This document shows positions 13,225-25,800 of a stretch of DNA of 64,000 nt, in pieces; the stretch's first letter is position 1; each line of letters begins with the position of its first letter. Location of the stretch: the NCBI GenBank assembly GCA_944472155.2, contig OX235277.1:22144804-22208803 (forward strand). Direction: 5' to 3'. The translations under genes were made by a program, and so were the position numbers. The notes under the pieces were generated by a model, which was given only the letters and a program-made list of their open reading frames with translations, made no database searches and had not been told where the DNA came from. The stretch comes from Trichobilharzia szidati. Lineage: Eukaryota; Platyhelminthes; Trematoda; Strigeidida; Schistosomatidae.

Positions 13225-13395
13225 ATTTTTTTCATTTCATAATCCCTTGACTCCACACCCTATTTTCGATACAAGTATGAAATTTTCAGCATGTGATATC
13301 GGTAGCCCAAATTTTGCAGGTGTGCGTCGGTCGGGAATCGAACCCCAGACCATATGTATGGTCGGCGAGCGTCCTAAACGCTCTGATTTACTAAG
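13225..13395 (-). mobile_element. tRNA-derived SINE, copy a
   Basis: The reverse complement matches the SINEs at 20330-20513 and 45620-45806. Shared features are a tRNA-like head with the B-box GGTTCGATTCC, a central palindromic ACCATACATATGGT arm, a conserved body through the GCTACCGATATCACATGCTG block, and an A-rich 3' end. It lies just outside the 5' break of the RTE element. The first bases of the tRNA-like head are degraded. Confidence 0.8.
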
Positions 13396-15021
13396 TGTGT
13401 GATGATTATTGCACTTAGCTGCAAACACTGTTGTTTATTGTACAGTTAACCTTTTAGTGTACAAAAGTGGATTTCACGTTCATTTTTCTTCTCCTAAGAC
13501 AGTGATATACTATGTCACTAAATGAAGGAATATGTATCGCTTAAATATTTCCAGTCAAACCCCTGTGTTATTCTTCCTCTCATTGTGAGGTTATTTTTTC
13601 GATTCATTCTCCATACACGAAGGTTTTCGTCACCACGGTATACTGCCATCCCTCACACAGTGGGTCAAGATCACTGTTGATTTAGGCATCTGCTTTCAAC
13701 TTTGTTTGAAATCAGTGTTATGAACTGATTTAATGAATACACATCAAACTGAAATTGATGACTCACTTGGATCTATTAAATAAGAGTATTCGTGCAAGAC
13801 ACAGTTAGGCAAGTGTAACGGATTCGAAGTTTTGTGGAAACCAATTTATTTATTATATTATGTTATTCCTAACTGCACACCAAGTACATATATATCTTTG
13901 AATTTGGTATATTCAGTGTCACCAAACAAAGCTAATCAAGTACATCATTAATGATTCTTTTAATAAATGACTTTGCTACTTGTTATACAACAGATGAAAG
14001 TTGCTGACAAAAAGCTGAGGAGAAGACCTACCATTCGATTCTCTTTTAATATATTTAACACCCATAAGTTGTGAATTGTGTCAATGTACAGTGACATCGA
14101 CCTTTAAACTGAATAACTCACTCAGCGTTTCTACTCAATCTAGAGAGTACTTTGTGTAAGTTTGTATATTTGTAATGTTAGATGGGAAACATAATCACTA
14201 TCTCATGAGGATAAGACGGTCCTCTTATGACACCTATACAGTAATACATGTTTAAATAACTGAAGTTAGAACAATCGGTAAAGCAAATTATCTCACATTG
14301 TGTTACTACAATGTCCAAAACGATGGGATTTACTTGTTTGCAAAATCAAAGTAAATTTCCCTCATCAGAAAAATATATGGGAAAAACAATAATCAGAAAA
14401 TATATTTAGTCCGGATGCTTTTGTGGTAAATTTATTTATATATTAAACAGCCACGCAGTTTAGAATGCATTCTGATGGAAAATAATATACCGCAGTAGAG
14501 GAACTCATCCTCTTTTGACGTGCTTTTTGTAAGACCGACACTCAGCATAAGAAAGAAGGCAACATTCTTATTTGAGCTGTGCAAAGTTTAGGTTCAGTTA
14601 TACAACACTTCTGAATAATCAATGTGATTTGGTTGGACTCATTTCTGGTTTATTTTAAATAAGCGCCAATTTGAAAATTGAGAGTCACTGTAGGAGGTTT
14701 CGTACAAACAAGCCAAATTCACAAAAGAGAATGGCCCGAACGTCAAAGTGTAACCATTGAAAGGCGATCATATTTGAATACTTAGTTGACATCACCCGGA
14801 ACATTGGAAACAAACTTCGCTTCATGTGAATTTCTGCTCCAGTGTAACTTTCAAAAACAATTTGGAAAATTTCCTGGCTTCATTGCCAGTTATATTAACG
14901 ATGAATGATTCTAGTTGTGTTTAGAAAAATGACTCAGTTTAATCTAGCATGTTCTGTATTATCAGGTTCAAAACTTCATTTAACAAGTTAACTTCGATCT
15001 TTTTATAAAAAGGTTTTCACA
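13396..15021. other. Stretch without recognised gene
   Basis: AT-rich, only very short open frames, no recognisable element. Confidence 0.5.
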
Positions 15022-15227
15022 CTTGAATAAGCGATTTAGAAGACTAATTTCGTGAGATGATACCATCTCGTAATTTAATTACAAGTACTTCACAATAAAC
15101 ATGGCTCACAATGATGAAATAAAATGAATGACAATTACTCAGTTAAATGAGACAGCAGTGTATACTGATGACCAATCAAATTTAAATAGGTGAAGTTATC
15201 CATGGTAGGCGAAGGTTGAAGGCTATT
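15022..15227 (-). repeat. PLE-2 3' arm
   Basis: Inverted partner of 16067-16273. Best conserved over the segment around 15112-15227. Confidence 0.85.
15041..15075 (-). ncRNA. Hammerhead-like motif of PLE-2
   Basis: On the minus strand a UUACGA strand (degenerate CUGACGA) is followed by a 6-bp hairpin (GAGAUG/CAUCUC) and then ACGAAA. The opposite arm keeps the same layout (ACGA, hairpin, GACGAAA) near 16222-16248. The helix and GAAA strand are clear, but the first core strand is mutated. Confidence 0.45.
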
Positions 15228-15240
15228 ATGTTTGGTAAAC

Positions 15241-16025
15241 ATAATTTAGCATGTATGTGATTGATCCGCCGTGCTTCCATCACCTTTGATAACCTTGAAT
15301 TACAGTTATTGTGTCATAATTATTGATTTTGTGACCTAACATTGATAGGTGCTTTGCAATGAATGATGATGGATTTCTATTCAGATTAATTTCATTGAGA
15401 TTTTCTGTGTTTTAATAACCAATAGGAACATGTTCTTTTCCACCACATTGAAAAATTCTGTTGGTTCTACCCATATAGGTATCATCGCAATTGTAGGTGA
15501 ACTTGTAGATGCAGTTTGAAGTAGAGTCCACGGAATGATTTACTTAAATCGTTTGTGAGAGAAAGAGACGCATCTGATGACTGACCGAAGTCTTTGAGAT
15601 GTCAACTGCATAATCTGGTCGCCTTTGAAGGGTAGGTTAATAAGGAGAGCTTTCTTCTGTACAGAGGCTGTCTTTTCAATATGTGGTCTATTCCTTATGT
15701 GACAATTGATAATTGATAAAGTTTTTTTCAATAACCATTAGCTAACAAAACTGAATATGTATGTCGAAGCTAGTTCATGAATGTATTGCTCATTCATATT
15801 TTGCAGGCACTAGAAAACAAATATTTTACTGTAAGACTTTTATACTGGATAGGAACAAAACTAGTGAAATGAAGATAGTGTCTAATGCATGTCTGCTTAC
15901 GAAATAAAGATAACTTATTCGTTCTATTGTCTCTCCTGGCCATTGGAAAATCCAAGAAACAGAGTTTATCGTTCTATTCGAATTAGGAAGTCACTCGTAA
16001 ATTTTGATGAAGAAGAGTAACACAA
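15241..16025 (-). pseudogene. PLE-2 transcriptase thumb and GIY-YIG endonuclease remnant
   Basis: Reading the minus strand from about 16025: a thumb segment (LCFLDFPMARRDNRTNK, then SLFRKQTC…YLHFTSFVPIQYK), matching the PLE order FLD-RRxDG-RKxT-HFxSFVP. A linker follows with LINLPFKGDQIMQLTSQRLR (from 15731). The endonuclease comes last, with CIYKFTYNCDDTYMGRTNR, the GIY and Y-G strands with YIG changed to YMG, and then CGGKEHVPI. The C-terminal part (SSFIAKHLSMLGHKI) is interrupted by stops and frameshifts. The palm motifs with catalytic aspartates are missing, so it is non-functional. Confidence 0.85.
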
Positions 16026-16066
16026 TGGACTGATCAAATACATTCCAAATCATGTGTACAAAACAC

Positions 16067-16273
16067 AATAGCCTTCAACCTCCGCCTACCATGGATAACT
16101 TCACCTATTTAAATTTGATTGGTCATCAGTATACACTATTGTCTTATTTAACTGAGTAATTGTCATGCATTTTATTTCATCATTGTGAACCATGTTTGTT
16201 GTAATGCGCTTTCAATGAAAATACGAGATGATATTATCCGACGAAATTCGTGTTCTAAATGCTTTATTCAAAT
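16067..16273 (+). repeat. PLE-2 5' inverted arm
   Basis: Inverted copy of the element's own 3' segment at 15022-15227, placed beyond the truncated 5' end. Confidence 0.85.
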
Positions 16274-19026
16274 TTATCAAAGGGACTAATTGTTTTAGTT
16301 ATTATTATTCTATGGTCGTACTCACACAATCTTCCTAAAATATTAAAATATAAAACGTGCATCTGATGGTACTCGTGACTTTATTGCCGTAAACGTGAGT
16401 ATAATACATTTGAATAACTTCAAAATTTAAAGAGATTTCAATCGGGAAGTATCAAAATTAACAGTTGATTATGGAAATAAATATCATAGGACTAAAACTG
16501 TTTGACGGCAAGACTGCTGCGCATTAATTCAGACTGGCAAACTACTGACGTCTCTTCTCGCCTGATTTGGTTCAGCTATATTTCCAAAATCGACGGTTTA
16601 ACTATTTTTAGGAAGTCTTTGAAGATAATCTGGTTGGATCATTCAAACTCTTTCAAAGGGACGAGCATTAATGCATGGTTTATGCACCATTTATGCACGG
16701 TTGTACATAAAATAAACGAAGGTGATATTTGTTGGAAAATCATTTCGCGAAATACCTATTTCAAATATAACACAGTAACGTCTGCAGACCCCAATATCCA
16801 TGAAGAAAACAAATTTCTATCTTTCCTGTTGTTACAATAGTATTGCAATTCAAATATTTCATAAACGTCGATATCACTTTATGAATGGGTGCACATCTAA
16901 CTGATAAAATGTGAGAATACTTGGGGTGAAGCTGTCAGCATACTTGTATTTGCTTCTTTATGTTTACATATATATCGGATATTAGGCTTCAAAATACCGT
17001 AATTTGACTTACGAAATTCTTCTGAAGTGATACAAACGAACGCTTTTTTATGACACGTGATACATGAAAATCATTTATATTCCCCTGTATTCACCCTACT
17101 CACTACACAATTCACAAGTTTGTTGGGAATATTAACAGTTGGAAACGGAAAGCAACGAAATTTGGATTAATTTGCAGACCATGTCTTTGATTCGATCGAT
17201 TATTTACACGAAGCCGAAACCAAAACATATGCCAAAAAACGAATTGATTAGCCTGTTACCCAATTCACTGAAAGCTAGCACTGTAGTTAACAAGCTTCTA
17301 CCTGCCTGACATCTTATTTCGCATCATTCTAAATGATTAGAGAAGATCCAATTGGTCAGTTGTTTGAATCCTTTCTAACAAGGAGTTAGGCATCACTCTT
17401 TGAGATTACAGCAGCGAGTAAATCACGATAATTGCTGCAAAACAACCTATTTATTTTCAACTACAAAGTTTTGATGTATTACATTTGCAGTATCACGGAG
17501 ATAAATGAGTGAACATGTGGTTTATGTGATTTGATCCAACTACTTGACAGGAAATATAAAAAGGCTGGGATGTAAGTGAACAGGTCGACTACCATAGGTT
17601 TTGGACTGAAGGCCTCAGTTTACTTTAACTAACAACATCTGGATATGTAAATGGAGTTCAGAAAGTTGATTTAAGATACTTCTCAATAAATTGGAAGGTT
17701 TTTTCAGATCCATTAACCGAAACAATGTCACAATAGCCGAATAGACACTACGAGAGAAATATTCATCTCTATCTTGGTTTTTCCTTTAGTCATCGTCTTC
17801 AAATAGATAAGTTCCTTTTTCACATATATTAAATGCAGTATAGAATAGAATATAATCCAAAATGAAAGTATACACGACAGAAATCTGTATTACCTGCATT
17901 TTTCAGTTTAGCGTATTATTTCGCCGATTGTAATGTATTATCGTTTAGTAAATTTGCTCTCAGTTATACTTCAACAAAATCACTCCTTTTCATTTAGACT
18001 ATATGAACATACCTTTATCTTCTGATTCAACCAAACAATGAACACAACTCACTTCATATTGAGACAGGCATGCAACTGAATCATTGCTAAAGAAATGAAA
18101 CTGAATTGACATTCGAATGTTATTCTTTGACGAAAATTATTTGAAAAACAAGTTCCACTGTGGATTACTGCTAAAGATATTCAAGGATTGTTGGTGGCTG
18201 ACCCATCTGTGCATAGTAGCACGATAGCTTGCGAAAATGTATTGTTGGTCAAACGAAAACAAAATTGGAATACCACAAGAAATTTTCAAATAATAGTGGA
18301 TATATCTTCCTTAAATTACAATCACTGTTACTTAACACGTTTGAAAATCGAGAATCGGCTTACTATTATTTTGTGATCTCTATATATGAATCTCCTTGTT
18401 TCAATGATATTTTGAATTAACGTTTACAACGACATTCTCCTTTCCAGCTGCTACCAGAATAATACCAAACAAATAAGTGATGGAAGTATATGGAAGAGGT
18501 GGAAATTGTATGAACCTGATGTAAACTTTGGATATCATCTTTTCAGTATTAGTTGTGAATGAATACCTGAATGAATAACATTATTGATAAAAATTATAAG
18601 GTGGACCGAAATAACCACATTCGAAACTCACTATCTTCCTTAACTGGAAAAGATAACCATTTTGAGGATTACTGTGGGACTTATGGAATCTGTCCCGACT
18701 TCGGAAAGGCATGAAGATTTTCACATTCATTTATATTTTGTGTGTCATGATTGATGCTGTACTTATCTGCAATTCTGTACAAATTCTGGAGTGACACCTC
18801 TCGTACACTTGCTAAACGTGGATACTGACATGTTAGGAATATAAAACCGATACTGAGTTGCTATAAGTAATGGTGTGCACTGACAGATTGTAGTTGTCGC
18901 TTCGAAGTGGTCAGAGGTAGTTCCAATAACCTCACTAAACTGTAAGAATGGCGTAATATTCCAGATAATACTGCAATATCTACTGACATTCAGTGTCATA
19001 TAGAAAGTATTTTCAGAATTCTCTAC
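16274..19026. other. Stretch without recognised gene
   Basis: Holds a 112-codon plus-strand frame (16502-16840) with no recognisable motif and otherwise short open frames. I see no element ends. Confidence 0.45.
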
Positions 19027-19257
19027 CGGAAACTATATCTAGCTTGTCACCAAACCATGTCCTTAGTGCTATGGCCTAGAACTATCAAACTGCCTCCAAT
19101 AGGGGCAGTCTCAAACAAGAAAAAGATGAGCTTCAAGGAAGAGCTTTTACAGCAGAAAACAATGCAGCCTGAGAGAAACTCTAATAGCAAGATCACAAAC
19201 AACCAGGATATTAAAACTTTCTGGTTGTTTAACAAGCTAATTCATTTTATAGAATGA
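19027..19257 (+). other. Candidate terminal exon or processed fragment
   Basis: An acceptor-like TATTTTCAG is followed by an open frame ending at TGA 19255-19257. The frame is lysine/glutamine-rich and hydrophilic (…PPIGAVSNKKKMSFKEELLQ…) and has more G+C than its flanks. I do not recognise the product. No convincing donor follows, so it would be a last exon. A chance frame is possible. Confidence 0.25.
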
Positions 19258-19518
19258 GTAGTGCTGCAAAATGTAACATTGCCTGCTTAGGCTTCTCATT
19301 GGGTTAACCAGTTCGAACCGTTGCTTTGAGGCTAACGATTCATTCCAATATGAATGAATGCCAATAAAAACGAAATTATATTTTTATTTATATAAATATG
19401 TATACAGATATATAATGAAATTACTGTATATCGCAAAAGCATTAGGTGATATAAAGATAGATATTGAGCGATATAGTGAAGCATAACTAACTTATCGTTT
19501 AGATTTTATTTTGATAAC

Positions 19519-19830
19519 GTCCCAAAGTGTTATACAGTATTTATTACTGATGACGTTCCGAGCACAGTCTATTGCTCATAATCATATCAAGGTACTCACA
19601 CAACTTTCCAACTTCTTTTATATAGTTCCATTATTTTCCATCGGTTAATTTGATTGGTAGTAGTATTTCCCATATTTCTGGTATGAGTGATGAGTCATTC
19701 CTACCGCACAAGTTGGGTGTAGACTCTATGAGAAAGGATTCGGTAATCGACCTCTGTCCATCTATTTATATTACTTCTTAGAATTTCAACACTCTCCCAC
19801 CCTATTTTGTGGTTGTGTGTTAATGCATGC
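19519..19830 (-). repeat. PLE-3 3' arm
   Basis: Inverted partner of 21243-21552. In the sense direction it carries the end of the endonuclease region (frameshifted, with a RNDSSLIPEIWEI stretch) and the hammerhead-like motif. Confidence 0.9.
19546..19590 (-). ncRNA. Hammerhead-like motif of PLE-3
   Basis: On the minus strand a UGAUUAU strand is followed by a hairpin with a 5-bp stem GAGCA/UGCUC, then GGAAC, then GUCAUCAGUA. The layout equals that of the other PLE ends, but both core strands are degenerate. The duplicate is in the right arm near 21484-21526. Confidence 0.4.
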
Positions 19831-20329
19831 TAAGTTTCTCTTTCTAAATGATTTATCTCCACGGGACCAACCTTCCTACCTTAACTTAATTCTTATGTTC
19901 CACAATCTGACTACTCCCGACATACTAGTTTGATCTATGTAATTGACCTCACTCACAGTCATTTCGGGGTATTTTGTAAATTATATTATTTTGTCTAATT
20001 GAGTCAACAGGATACTTTAACCTACAGGGCTTGTCCCTGAGTGAGTTTGTTGGTTTAAATGCAACTCTTTCTCTTGCTTTTTTAAGAACCTCAGATGTCC
20101 CCTGCTTATTTGGTATAACAGTAGATGACTCATTTTCCCTCTGATTTATGTTATCATTATTAGCTTCCATATTATTTTTATTTCGCTTTTGGCCTTTTCT
20201 GATCTTCCTAATGATTTTCATAGGATAATTATTTGATACCAAAGCTTTTTCTATCTGTTTTATTTCATCATTTAGGTATTTTCTTGTACCATTTAGTGCT
20301 AGTGCTCAGTTTGTTAGATACTTAACTAA
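19820..20329 (-). pseudogene. PLE-3 linker and GIY-YIG endonuclease start
   Basis: Downstream of the SINE in the minus direction the PLE protein resumes with ALALNGTRKYLNDEIKQIEK and then NNYPMKIIRKI, the helical segment that follows the transcriptase thumb. A charged linker and IIYKIPRNDCE follow, the last being the GIY strand of the endonuclease with its cysteine pair. A TGA at 19949-19951 and frameshifts follow, and the rest (VEHKN, KVGRLVPW) is read in another frame. The separate 97-codon open frame (19949-20242) is only a piece of this. Confidence 0.8.
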
Positions 20330-20402
20330 GCGTCGGTAGCATAGTGGTTAGGAATCTCGTCGACCATGCACATGGTCCGGGGTTCGATACCCTGCCGACG
20401 CA
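20330..20402 (+). promoter_or_regulatory. Internal RNA polymerase III promoter (A and B boxes) of SINE b
   Basis: The A-box-like TAGCATAGTGG near 20337 and the B-box GGTTCGATACC near 20382 lie at tRNA-like spacing within the SINE head. Confidence 0.6.
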
Positions 20403-20513
20403 CACCAGATATCTATGGTCGGCCTGCAAAATTTGGGTTATCGATATCATAGGCTGAGAATTCCATACTTGTACCAAAAATACTGTGTGGTTTTAAGCTG
20501 TCATCAAAAAAAA
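20330..20513 (+). mobile_element. tRNA-derived SINE, copy b (inside PLE-3)
   Basis: Best preserved copy of the family. The head starts GCGTCGG and ends CCGACGC, a perfect 7-bp acceptor-like stem. The A-box-like TAGCATAGTGG and B-box GGTTCGATACC are present. The T arm has a 5-bp stem (one G-T pair) and the 7-base loop TTCGATA. A palindromic ACCATGCACATGGT sits at the anticodon arm. The body ends in eight A residues. It splits the PLE-3 frame between HPLTVK and the linker, and short matching CTTAAC strings on both sides may be remains of a target duplication. It is not a functional tRNA, because the D and anticodon arms are irregular. Confidence 0.88.
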
Positions 20514-21242
20514 GCCTGCCTTAACAGTTAACGGATGAGATGAATACAGGTCTAAATATCTATTAAAATTCGTTGCCTTCTTATGAACGCTAGTAGGATT
20601 GAATGTATTAAGAGCAATATTTTCTCAGTTGTCCAAGAAGATATCTGCTACGATAAGTGGTATTGGTGATCCCATTATTACCCCATCTGTTTGTTTCTAT
20701 ACTTTGCACTGGAATTTAAAGGCAGGTGATGTGAGGCATAACTGAATCCCCTAGATAATTTCCTCAATGGGCAGCTTCATTCTATGAGTGAGTTAGTTCT
20801 CTTTTAACTGCTTCCTATGGCCTATTGATTGGTATGTTATTATAAAGACTAGTTATATCAAAACTAATCATTGTTTCATCATTCACCAGTTGAATGCCAT
20901 TTAGTCTATTTTTCATTTCATATCAATTAGTTAGACTAGAGTTTGAATGATTTCGAATGGGGCATAATATTAGAATTAAAAAAGCGAAACAAATCCAACA
21001 GTGGCGTGAACACGGGCAGTTATTGTGCTCGAAATATTACCAATAATAAAACTTATCATTGTGTGTAAACCACTGAAATATCACTATACTTTATTCCCTA
21101 ATATTGGCGTTAAATGTTTTGTTGATTCATGTGTAGAGGTATTCCTGAAAACTTCTACTGGTCGTATGGTGTTTCCTGGTTTATGTATTTTAATAGTACA
21201 TAATATTCTACTAGCATTCGCAAAAAGCATAATGACTGCACT
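20514..21242 (-). pseudogene. PLE-3 reverse transcriptase, catalytic motif C deleted
   Basis: Read on the minus strand: KIHKPGNTIRPVEVF (conserved N-terminal RT motif), a frameshifted stretch, LNGIQLVNDETMISFDITSL with palm motif A, YNNIP, then motif B KQTDGVIMGSPI followed by VADIFLDN, a TGA, and NTFNPTSVHKKATNFNRYLD with HPLTVK from the thumb. About 40 residues that should hold the YxDD catalytic motif C are missing between DIFLDN and NTFNPT, although the frame is kept. The element therefore could not make an active enzyme. The 5' end is truncated before the KIHKPG motif and joins the inverted arm. Confidence 0.88.
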
Positions 21243-21552
21243 GCATGCATTAACACACAACCACAAAATAGGGTGGGAGAGTGTTGAAATTCTAAGAAGT
21301 AATATAAATAGATGGACAGAGGTCGATTACCGAATCCTTTCTCATAGAGTCTACACCCAACTTGTGCGGTAGGAATGACTCATCACTCATACCAGAAATA
21401 TGGGAAATACTACTACCAATCAAATTAACCGATGGAAAATAATGGAACTATATAAAAGAAGTTGGAAAGTTGTGTGAGTACCTTGATATGATTATGAGCA
21501 ATAGACTGTGCTCGGAACGTCATCAGTAATTAATACGGTATAATACTGTGAG
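21243..21552 (+). repeat. PLE-3 5' inverted arm
   Basis: Inverted, almost identical copy of 19519-19830. A plus-strand frame across it reads THNHKIGWESVEILR, a piece of the endonuclease C-terminal region carried in the duplicated end. Confidence 0.9.
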
Positions 21553-22859
21553 ACTTACTCAAAACTAAACTTAACCCATTATGCTTGGTACTTTGTTATG
21601 AAAATCATGCCATTTAATACGCGTGATCACAGGTTTCATCGTAAATGGACATCTGATCGGTTTACTGGGTACTTACGCTTTTCTTCAAAGTGATATAATA
21701 AGAGATATAGACTAGGCATATTAGAAGATGACATATCTACTTTGAAAACGATGACATGCGGGCTTCCATTTCAGACTTTATTCTCATTGCAAATTCAGCT
21801 AATAAAACCATCAAACAGTCGCGCATTCAAATCTCGCGCAATATTTTTCGGTGTACTTGAATTTTCAAGTCACTGACTATCATACTGTGCCGATGTGATA
21901 CATAGGAATGTGATCAAATGGAATACCGTTCTCACATATTCACATAATACATTACTCCATTAGCAACGGGATAATATATATGCATATGTATATATTAGAA
22001 ACTTTTATTTCACGTCGTTTGGTGTAAACCAAAATCACATGCTTAGTGATTCTTCGAAGAATATAAAACTATATGTATAAATATATATATTTAAATAAAT
22101 GGCGGTTTAATCAATAGAAAATATAATTTGTCATTTGTCTCCAGCTTTCTATTGTTACAGTACGGATGCGTTTGTAAAGAATATATATATATATATATTG
22201 CTTTCACTTGCCTACAGAGATGGTGTATTGCGTTAAAATTTAATTAATAATGTTTAGCTCTGCAAAGAAATTGATCTCCTTAACTTCACACATATGTATA
22301 CAGCCATTTTTTCAGTTTTATTTATCTGCCGAAGTCAACTTGGACTGAGCAATGAAGCAAAGCCTAGTGGGAACTGATATAAAATAACTCATTTCATCGA
22401 TATACAATTTTTCTCATGAATGATAGTTGTTAAAAAATGAGTCATCACAAACACGGTTGTTAGTATTAGTCAGAGGAGTTGAATAAGTGTATTCGAGTTA
22501 TGTGGTAAGATGAAAAATTTAACGAATGACCTGTATTCAGGATGTACACTGACATAAAGTAAAATATGAAATTATGTCAATATTTTAAATATTTAAGTAT
22601 TTCCACATTTTCCTCAGTTTCAATTTGAAACCTGATTTCAACTCATTCAATAAATTATTCACCAAATTGTGTAACTCCGACACATTCATCGAATCCATTC
22701 AGTACATTGACTATTTGACAATTCATCCCTTGTTTAATATACTTTTCCGCAAAATACCGGTACATAAACCTGACTGTACAGCTAAGAGAAGTGAATTCGC
22801 CGGTAGCAGCCTCTTCGCTGAAGTATGTATTTGTTTTCACCAATGTCTGGTTGGTGATT
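21553..22859. other. AT-rich stretch with a short AT microsatellite
   Basis: No recognised gene. A run of AT dinucleotides lies at about 22178-22199. Confidence 0.5.
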
Positions 22860-25800
22860 ATCAACGAATTAATACATGTACCTTTGAAACAGAGTTTTCT
22901 CTATGCGAAATATCTGATGCACAGGGAATAATATGGGAACCATTGATATTATTAAGAATTTTGAAAACGTTTTCATGAATAGGTGAATAATTTCAATTGT
23001 GATTTGGATAACAGAACATGAATCAGGGTAGTGATTAAATTTCCTAATGAATTAGAAATTAGCATCTCTCATACATGATATACATTCCACTCTCATTGTG
23101 AATATACTGTGAAATGAAATGTTGCTTAGTTTAGATGTCACCATTCTCCTTACTCAGAGCTTCTAAACGTGGAGATATTTTTAATAAAACATGAAAGAGA
23201 AATTCAAACATATTACTGGCGTTCGTGCATAGGTCACGATTATGGTGTAGTCGAATAGCTTGGATATTTTAATAAACATTTTGTAGGAATACTTCTAGGA
23301 AACTCTTGACGACTGAGTGGACTGGTAAGAGTGATTTGTGGCGTTATTGTCGCCGTTAATACATCGCTTAACGTGACGAGTGCTTATTGTGCTCACACCT
23401 CGAAACGTGAGGTCTGTAGATTATATTTCATTATTTCATTTATCATATTGTACAGTAGTTTAAACAAGTTATGTGTTTTAAACATTAGGCCTAACTCAAT
23501 GAGTATTTTAATTATTTGATCGAATAACTGCTTCGAATTTGTAATAAGAAATCTACAGTACAGAACGCACTGGAATCAAAGAAGTATTTGAATTAATCCA
23601 CGAATCTTCCCTAATACTGCAGATTAATTTAGCTTTTCTATCGTCTGTTTACGTGTCATATGATTTTCTGATATTATTCAAATTCTTCTGAGTTTCGATC
23701 CGTTGGCGAATGTATGAGTTAATAGGCGATTTGGAAGTGTCGTTTCAAGGATAGTAAAAGGATAAACTGAACTTATAATCTGACATAATAATCGATTTGA
23801 AAATGTTAATGAAGGACTGAAAACGCTAGATTCTAACATGAAATGTATCGGTTTCAAGGTTTTCTGACCGCAAGGTTCTAATTAATAGGCAAGCACGGTA
23901 CACATGGAGAATTTAACTGAAACTGTGGCACAAACATTTTCCATCATATAATTCATATTTCGACTTACTCAGTGCTTCTGCAAAGCACAATACACGAAAT
24001 TATCTTATATGCGTTACATTATACTTTATATATTAAATAAATTGGCGACTACTTTACCTAGAATACCGTCTCAATTTGATTTCATTTGACTTTAACTCTG
24101 ACGCTTTTCATGCTGTGGTAGCTATCTGTGAATTGCTTGTCTAGTATAGGCAAAACGGGCCGACAGAAGTTTGAATTACGAAATTCTTACGGATGAATCT
24201 CGATGAGAATTGCAATATTAACCAGAAATTGACCGCACAATGCGGTTTAAGATATAGTTTCACCGAAATTAGAGACGGAAGATGTTTTCACGAATTCATT
24301 TGCCAATCCAGATCGAACGCCGCTACTATACATATCTTGACGTGCTAATTATCGTTTGGTCTCCAAGTGATGTCAATTTAATACCAGGTAGTAATTTAAC
24401 AATCACTCAATCAATGATTAGGTTAATAATTCAGCACTGTTTGCTATGCTCACTTTTACACTCTGAAGTCAAGTAGTACGAAGAAATATATATGTATAGA
24501 AGTTATTAGTATGCAATTTAATAAACATAATCAAACTTCAGAGGATGGTTTAATTTCCTACAGATGAATATACACAGATTTCGACCATCCTTATCTACAT
24601 CTTCACTATCCATATTGAGTTTGCGTAAGTATAACTCACGATACTGAGAGTGAAATAACATTGCATGGACTTTCCTACATGTACTGATCTGTTGTAGAAA
24701 TACCAGCAGTGCAACAAATTCCGATTATATTGACTGAATATATGATTTACTGTTTCTTGCAAGTACCTTTGAGTAAAATGAAATAATAATAAACAATACC
24801 TCTTCAAATGCATAGTCTGGTGTCATTTCTGCAAGTGTGAGACATGACACACAGTCATCGGAAGTGTTTATTCCCTTTGTCTTGAACTCAACAATGAAGC
24901 CTACTCATTTCTACTGCATTAACTTAGTCTTCAATGGATAGGTTGAAATTCTGTCGTCAATAGTGCGTGAGAAATCTTGTAATGTGATCGACAGGGAGAA
25001 AGTGAATTCATCGCTCTGCGTTGCATCAAATGAACAGAATTCGATGAATTTCAGATAATAAGTTGTTTCATTCGTTCTTGAGTCCTGCATATCTTCACAA
25101 ATGTGCATTTACGATAATAAGAATCCACGAGGTTAATTGCCTCACAGGTGAGTAAGTTTTGGCCTAAAAATAGTCCTTTTCATCAAATCAGACAAAAGAT
25201 CGCTTGGAGATTGACTAGATTTAATAATCGCCAGTTGATGATTGATTAACATGGAGAAGGAGATTGCGGAAACATCAAAAACATACTGATCATCAACTCA
25301 ATGTCTAACATTTGTGAATTAAGCTTTATAAAAGTCTCCAGTAACGCAGAAAAAGTTACATCTGACTACAGTTCATGTCTGACTGAGTTGCCTGTACTTT
25401 CAAAATAGAGTACCTGGTGGCGAAAATGGTTACAAATCTGTTAGTTTCCACTCAATCAACGCTTTGGTGAAGGGCTAGAAATCACATTTCCGTAATTTGT
25501 GTGAAACGGTGAAAAATGTCCGTGAAATTCCAGATATAGAAATAGGTTCACTTACGCGTTTCATCTAAGATGAAAATACCATTTTCGGTAATTTGATAAT
25601 CCATTTCAAGTATCAAATTAAGAACATTTTAAAAAAACCCACATTTGTCTTTCTTGTTTAATAATATTTTATTTTAAATTCACTTTAAAATAATTCAAAG
25701 GACCATAGCGATATTCCTTACAATCTGTGATATAAACAGATAGCCTAATCACTCGAAGGTGAAAGTATTTCAGACAGTGCCTTGATTCACCAACACCAGC

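Larger units (their letters stand above)
15022..16273 (-). mobile_element. PLE-2: Penelope-like element with inverted arms
   Basis: Inverted arms of about 206 bases (15022-15227 and 16067-16273) enclose minus-strand PLE coding remnants: reverse-transcriptase thumb, linker and GIY-YIG endonuclease. The arms differ at scattered positions, so the insertion is old. The 3' (left) arm carries a hammerhead-like motif in the sense direction of the element. Confidence 0.85.
19519..21552 (-). mobile_element. PLE-3: Penelope-like element with 310-base inverted arms
   Basis: The most complete PLE in the window. Arms of about 310 bases (19519-19830 and 21243-21552) are almost identical in inverted orientation. 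The interior reads on the minus strand through most of the reverse transcriptase, the linker and the start of the endonuclease. A tRNA-derived SINE is inserted at 20330-20513. The high arm identity suggests a younger insertion than PLE-2 or PLE-4. Confidence 0.9.

Noticed and set aside
11395..13242. Plus-strand frames of up to 182 codons opposite the RTE element
   Set aside because: Antisense shadows of the RTE coding strand.
16502..16840. 112-codon plus frame
   Set aside because: No motif, ordinary base composition, no splice or promoter signals beyond chance.
22625..22978. 117-codon plus frame with several cysteines
   Set aside because: The related sequence in the second ancient copy keeps only a short piece (KISDP-like) and the rest is not open, so coding is unlikely.
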